NCBI RefSeq assembly: GCF_014836615.1
Contig: NZ_JACSQN010000013.1
Span: 1-64,000, forward strand
Direction: 5' to 3'
From: Sporosarcina quadrami
GTDB lineage: Bacteria > Bacillota > Bacilli > Bacillales_A > Planococcaceae
Length of the DNA: 64,000 nt
Positions 60,111 to 64,000 of this stretch are shown in pieces; positions within the stretch are counted from its first letter, which is position 1, and each line of letters begins with the position of its first letter. The notes below the pieces were generated by a model that saw only the letters and a program-made list of their open reading frames with translations, did no database searches and was not told the DNA's origin. The translations under genes were made by a program, and so were the position numbers.

Positions 60111-61715
60111 TTACTTCTTAAATACAAGCTTACCATCTACATAAGTCTCTTCAACATTCACTTGCGAGATGTTTTCTGGTGGGATGTTAAGTATGTCTTG
60201 GTCAAGCACGATGAAGTCTGCATGGTAGCCAGTTTTTAATTGTCCAATGCCTGGGATGCGGGTGACTTCTTGTGCACAGCGTGTGTAGAGTTCGATTGCT
60301 TTTTCAACACTGATACGTTCGTTTTGTCCTGTGTCGGCGCCATTGTATGCTTTTCTAGTGACTGCTGCTTGGATGCCGACAAATGGATTGACGGGGTCAG
60401 CCCATGCTGTTGCAGGAGCGTCAGATGAAAATGCCACCTGGATGCCTGCATCTAACATTGATTTGATTGGATACGTTGTCATTGTCCGTTCTGACCCGAG
60501 ATTGTTATGATAGCTTTCAATTTCCGCGAATAAAAATACAGGTTGTGGAACAAACGCGATGCTTTTCTTCGCTGCGACTTCAAGCGCATGCTTTGTCGGC
60601 ATGGCCGCATGCTCGATACGGATAGAAGCTGTATCTTCCAACCAATTATCTATGTCAGCAAATGTGTCGACGATTTGGTCGATCGCTTGTTCACCCATTG
60701 CGTGAACAACAACTTGGACTCCGTATTCCTTCGCCATTTCTGCAGCACCAAGTAGCTCCTCTGAAGTCACAGTTGAAATACCGTGGTTATCATCATTACC
60801 TAGGAATGCAGGTTCAACCCAGGCCGTACGACCGGACACGCTACCGTCAGCAAATAGTTTAATACCGCCGATATGAATCGGTTTTGTGCGATCGGTGTTC
60901 TCTTTCGTCAACATTGGCGTTTTCGACAAGTCTTCCCACATGTAATAAAGTACGGTACGTTGTTGTAATCCTTTTTCACGTGCCAACTCATACATATCAA
61001 CGTAATCTACAGGTGCTGTCAGTGCCATCAGATCCGTAATCGCCGTAATGCCTCGTTCATATAGAAATGGGGAAAGTTCTGCAAGCATTTCCGCGTTTTC
61101 CTCAGCAGTGCGAACCGGCATTTTATTGATGACTAGATGTCTTGCACTTTCCCTGAGAACGCCTGTTGGTTTCCCATTTTCATCGCGATCGATTTGACCA
61201 CCTCGCGGATCTGGCGTATTTTCCGTAATTCCTGCAATTTCGAGCGCTTTGCTGTTGACTGCGATGATATGGCCGCAAGTGCGTGTGATGATAATCGGTG
61301 CATCCTTCGCCGCTTTATCCAAATCGGTCCGGACAGGTGAACGGCCCTCTATCAATTTTCCTTCGTCGTAGCCCCAGCCTTCGATCCATTCGTTTTCTTG
61401 TTGAAGGTCGCGCTGTTTGCGTACTTCATTGACCATATCTTCAATCGATTCGACGAGAGGTGCTGTACAAGCAATTTGCTTCGCTGCATTCGCAAGGTAT
61501 AGTGGATGCAAATGTGCATCCACTATACCCGGAATGATGCGTCTGCCATCCAAATCGACGCGCTCACCCTCAAATCCTTCACTAGCTACGCCATCACCAA
61601 TCCATTCAATAAGTCCATTTTTCACGACCATTACTTCAGCAGTCGGTTGTTCAGGATTAGACGTGAAAATCCGACCATTATGGAAAATCCGGTGCTGATC
61701 CTCTGACATTTTCAT
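60111..61715 (-). CDS. Amidohydrolase family protein (YtcJ-like)
   Basis: The ~535-aa metal-dependent hydrolase starts with HNGRIFTSNPEQP and has the first metal motif PGIVDAHLHP, later HAMGEQAID and HAAMPTKHA, and ends near FVVLDQDILNIPPENI. This is the Amidohydro_3 group, enzymes acting on N-acyl or imide substrates; the substrate is unknown. The ATG at 61715 overlaps the BrnQ stop codon as ATGA; an ATG two codons on is also possible given the GGAGGGG site. Coupling to a branched-chain amino acid carrier suggests use of amino acid or peptide derivatives. Confidence 0.9.
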   Translation of the reverse strand: MKMSEDQHRIFHNGRIFTSNPEQPTAEVMVVKNGLIEWIGDGVASEGFEGERVDLDGRRIIPGIVDAHLHPLYLANAAKQIACTAPLVESIEDMVNEVRKQRDLQQENEWIEGWGYDEGKLIEGRSPVRTDLDKAAKDAPIIITRTCGHIIAVNSKALEIAGITENTPDPRGGQIDRDENGKPTGVLRESARHLVINKMPVRTAEENAEMLAELSPFLYERGITAITDLMALTAPVDYVDMYELAREKGLQQRTVLYYMWEDLSKTPMLTKENTDRTKPIHIGGIKLFADGSVSGRTAWVEPAFLGNDDNHGISTVTSEELLGAAEMAKEYGVQVVVHAMGEQAIDQIVDTFADIDNWLEDTASIRIEHAAMPTKHALEVAAKKSIAFVPQPVFLFAEIESYHNNLGSERTMTTYPIKSMLDAGIQVAFSSDAPATAWADPVNPFVGIQAAVTRKAYNGADTGQNERISVEKAIELYTRCAQEVTRIPGIGQLKTGYHADFIVLDQDILNIPPENISQVNVEETYVDGKLVFKK

Positions 61716-63058
61716 TTCCCCTCCCATTCGGTTTCAAGGTTGTTATCTATTTCTTCAACAGTAGGGGTTTGAATAGCTTTTCTTGAAATAACTGATTGTA
61801 TAACCAAGCCTACAACAAAGCCCACAATAGCGGGAACTAGCCATGCAAATCCATTCTGACTGAATGGCAGTTTGCTGATTGCTTCGCTAATGAACGGCAC
61901 ATTTATATCATGAGCCGTAATCGTTTCAAATGTACTTACGAAGATGGTGAACAAGATAGAACCCCGGTACCCACCTGCATTGGGAATGTATTTATTAAAG
62001 ACACCTAAAAATACGAGTACAATCGCGACCGGATACAAAACTGTAAAGATTGGCATTGCATAGTCTACGATCTTCCCAACACCAAGTGAACCGATTGCAA
62101 TTCCTACAATGCTTATGAGGAGAACCCATACTCGATAATTGATTTTTTCTTTTGACAATTTATGCAAGAAGTCTGCGATGACCGCCATCACCCCAATGGT
62201 CGACGTCAAACACGCAAGCGCTACTGCAACCGCGAGAGCAATTGAACCAAAGTTGCCAAGTAATGATTGGACAAGTTCCGATACAAGCATTGTACTGTCA
62301 ATTCCAGTAGGGAATACTGAACTCCCACCAGCCCCGATGAATAGTAGGCCACCATAGACGATTGTAAGTCCAATACCAGCGATGCCTGTTCCAATCAACG
62401 CAATCTTCCGGACTTGTCTACCTCTGTAACCATAGCCAATAATAGCAGCGATAAAGATTGGAGCACATAGAATACCTGTGATGACATCACCGGTTTGATA
62501 GGCGCTAATGAATGCATCGGAAAACGGTGCTTTAGCACCTGTGTCAACAGGCGTCCCTAGAGGGGAGAAAATTCCTTTTCCGACGATGAACAACAAAATG
62601 ATCACTAGTAATGGAGTCAAGAACTTCCCGATCTTATCAATAACATTCGATTTATCCATTGCAAAGTAGAAGCTAACAGCAAAGAAGAGCACAATTGTCA
62701 CAATCTGTGGAACTTGTGGAAATAGAATGCCGATCCCGAGTTCATGTGTCGTGGCAGCCATTCTCGGAATGGTTACGAACATTCCTATTCCGACCATAAG
62801 TGCTAGATTGAACACTGCATAAAACCAAGGACTGATCGGTCTTGTTAATTGTTCAAACTTCCCGCCCGCATTCAAAACTGCAATGACTGCGAGAAGCGGC
62901 AAAATAATGCCCGTTATGGAAAAGCCAATCAAAGCCGGCACCCAGTCGGTACCCATCGTATTGCCGATACTTGGTGGAAATATAAGATTTCCTGCCCCAA
63001 AGTACAGTGCAAATAAAGCAAATCCTAATATGATACTATGTCGAACTGTTTGTCCCAT
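61712..63058 (-). CDS. brnQ: Branched-chain amino acid carrier BrnQ (LIVCS family)
   Basis: The 448-aa membrane protein has 12 predicted helices with the family start FALFALYFGAGNLIFPPSIG and conserved AVALACLTSTIGVMAVIADF. BrnQ takes up Leu, Ile and Val with sodium or protons. It heads a two-gene operon with the amidohydrolase. A CcpA-type cre site lies 31-44 bp upstream of the start codon, so carbon catabolite control is likely. A NtrC-family regulator gene is upstream in the same direction. Confidence 0.95.
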   Translation of the reverse strand: MGQTVRHSIILGFALFALYFGAGNLIFPPSIGNTMGTDWVPALIGFSITGIILPLLAVIAVLNAGGKFEQLTRPISPWFYAVFNLALMVGIGMFVTIPRMAATTHELGIGILFPQVPQIVTIVLFFAVSFYFAMDKSNVIDKIGKFLTPLLVIILLFIVGKGIFSPLGTPVDTGAKAPFSDAFISAYQTGDVITGILCAPIFIAAIIGYGYRGRQVRKIALIGTGIAGIGLTIVYGGLLFIGAGGSSVFPTGIDSTMLVSELVQSLLGNFGSIALAVAVALACLTSTIGVMAVIADFLHKLSKEKINYRVWVLLISIVGIAIGSLGVGKIVDYAMPIFTVLYPVAIVLVFLGVFNKYIPNAGGYRGSILFTIFVSTFETITAHDINVPFISEAISKLPFSQNGFAWLVPAIVGFVVGLVIQSVISRKAIQTPTVEEIDNNLETEWEGK

Positions 63059-63088
63059 TCTCTACACTTCTTTCTTTAACCGGATTTC

Positions 63089-63102
63089 AGAAAACGCTTT
63101 CA
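63089..63102 (-). promoter_or_regulatory. CcpA cre site upstream of brnQ
   Basis: On the minus strand TGAAAGCGTTTTCT matches the cre consensus TGWAANCGNTNWCA at all but the last position. Located shortly before brnQ, in the region expected for the promoter or 5' leader. I found no sigma-54 -24/-12 element in 63059-63251. Confidence 0.65.
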
Positions 63103-63207
63103 TTTCCCGTAAATAAAACATTGAGTGTTGTCTTTAATGCTAACTGTTTCAGTTTTCCAAGATGAAAGTATCATCTGTTAATTAAACTATATACAATAAG
63201 AGTCCAT

Positions 63208-63236
63208 AAAAAAAAGAGGGGAAGTTTTTTCCCTCC
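63208..63236 (-). terminator. Intrinsic terminator of the NtrC-family regulator gene
   Basis: GAGGGGAA and TTCCCTC form a stem with one bulge; on the minus strand T8 follows. It lies 16 nt past the stop codon. Confidence 0.78.
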
Positions 63237-63251
63237 TGCGTAAAAATTTTT

Positions 63252-64000
63252 TTACCTCAGTTCATACTTGGTCAATTTATACTTAAGAGTCTGTTTAGAA
63301 ACACCTAAGCGGCGCGCTGTTTCAGCAATAACCCCCTTCGCCTTATTTAACTCCTCGGCGATAACGGCTTTTTCAAATTCGTCAACAGCATCCTTTAAAT
63401 CCGTAATTTTCCTATCTTTGCTCTCTATTTGATTGGCGTTTCGGATTCTAGGCGGTATATCATCGAGTGTAATTGTGCCATCCTTCATATTATGAATTGC
63501 TGTTTCTATAGCATTTTTCAATTCTCTGATGTTTCCTGGCCAATGATAAAGGTAGAAGATGTCTATGACTTCTTGTTCAACCGTGTGAATGGAAACATTC
63601 ATATGCTGATTGTAAAAATGAATAAAATACCAAAGTAGAAGTTCAATGTCTCCTTTTCGGTCTTTTAGTTCCGGCAAGTCGATTTGGACGACACCTAATC
63701 TATAATAAAAGTCTTCACGCATCCTTTTTTCCTGCAAAAGGATGGTCGGATCCTCGTTTGTAGATGCTATGAACCTAATGTCCAAATGGATGTCCGTCAT
63801 CCCACCGATTCGCCTTACTGTTTTCTGTTCAATCACTTGCAGTAATTTTGCCTGTATATGAGGATCCAATTCATTTATATCATCAAGGAATATAGTTCCT
63901 CCCATTGCCTGTTCAAAGACGCCTAAACGTTCCTCTTGATGGGACAAATCATTCTGTTCCACTCCCCATAACGTACTCTCCGCCAGATTCTCTGGAAGGG
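63252..64000 (-). CDS. NtrC-family (sigma-54-type AAA+) transcriptional regulator, 3' part
   Basis: The visible 249 codons are the C-terminal part; the frame continues past the window edge. They contain the AAA+ Walker B region GGTIFLDDINELD, sensor and arginine-finger region FYYRLGVVQIDLPELKDRK, the WPGNIREL sensor II block, and a Fis-type helix-turn-helix at the end (IAETARRLGVSKQTLKYKL). The segment where GAFTGA should be, LWGVEQNDLSHQEERLG, lacks that motif, so normal sigma-54 contact is doubtful. Neighbouring brnQ suggests control of branched-chain amino acid uptake. Confidence 0.88.
   Translation of the reverse strand, partial: LPENLAESTLWGVEQNDLSHQEERLGVFEQAMGGTIFLDDINELDPHIQAKLLQVIEQKTVRRIGGMTDIHLDIRFIASTNEDPTILLQEKRMREDFYYRLGVVQIDLPELKDRKGDIELLLWYFIHFYNQHMNVSIHTVEQEVIDIFYLYHWPGNIRELKNAIETAIHNMKDGTITLDDIPPRIRNANQIESKDRKITDLKDAVDEFEKAVIAEELNKAKGVIAETARRLGVSKQTLKYKLTKYELR

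Noticed and set aside
63059-63251. Sigma-54 promoter before brnQ
   Set aside because: No TGGCAC-N5-TTGC-like sequence with correct spacing was found.

Overview
The window looks like chromosome from a low-to-mid GC Gram-positive of the order Bacillales, most like a Planococcaceae genus such as Sporosarcina. This is an inference from several things read in the sequence: strong GGAGG ribosome binding sites, frequent GTG and TTG starts, SigB-type promoters in front of CsbD and YflT-family stress genes, a T-box leader, CcpA- and PadR-type sites, and typical Bacillus family members (YdbS/YdbT, CtaG, BrnQ, TopB, an Mhq-like operon). I see no rRNA, tRNA, prophage, insertion sequence with a transposase, or CRISPR array.

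Layout. 1-2 kb: SigB-type stress genes. 2-6.3 kb: a three-gene ABC module like YxlEFG, an EamA permease, and a first ECF sigma/anti-sigma pair. 6.3-16 kb: a 3-TM protein, AlaX-type editing protein, a diheme cytochrome c of the TsdA type, T-box-controlled ProS, a PhnA-type zinc ribbon protein, CtaG, a membrane-linked GMC dehydrogenase with its Tat subunit, and YqeY. 16-20.6 kb: LysR/YczE divergent pair and an HTH-TPR regulator with an MFS pump. 20.8-29 kb: an AT-rich accessory stretch of single small-molecule enzymes and small membrane proteins, with repeats and two decayed genes. 29-36 kb: AbgT transporter, SRPBCC protein, second sigma/anti-sigma pair, YdbS/YdbT. 36-41.5 kb: PadR/MFS, two methyltransferases and a phosphotransferase. 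42-47.5 kb: third sigma/anti-sigma pair, UspA, SulP, and a TsuA/TsuB-like thiosulfate uptake pair. 47.5-54.4 kb: a PadR-DUF2812-ABC export operon and a MarR/quinone-detoxification operon. 54.6-60 kb: an unusual SF2 helicase with membrane segments in its C-terminal half, divergent from topoisomerase III. 60-64 kb: amidohydrolase, BrnQ, and the 3' part of a NtrC-family regulator.

The most unexpected structure is not a gene. Five intergenic regions (6330-6539, 9548-9652, 31537-31620, 41569-41835, 45599-45764) each hold a head-to-tail array. The five arrays have unrelated sequences but the same 21-bp unit length, and each unit has a conserved 9-11 bp head followed by a more variable tail. Two arrays also contain 19-bp units, and two have a higher-order period (42 bp and about 82 bp). 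A second layer of dispersed repeats consists of an approximately 100-240 bp GC-rich element (four copies) and a 50-bp hairpin element (two near-identical inverted copies), both concentrated in the accessory stretches.

Functional links: TsdA-like cytochrome c, SulP and TsuA/TsuB suggest inorganic sulfur compound handling. CtaG, cytochrome c and the GMC/Tat dehydrogenase suggest periplasm-facing respiratory oxidation. Three independent ECF sigma/anti-sigma pairs, YdbS/YdbT and several ABC exporters suggest a large cell-envelope stress response.
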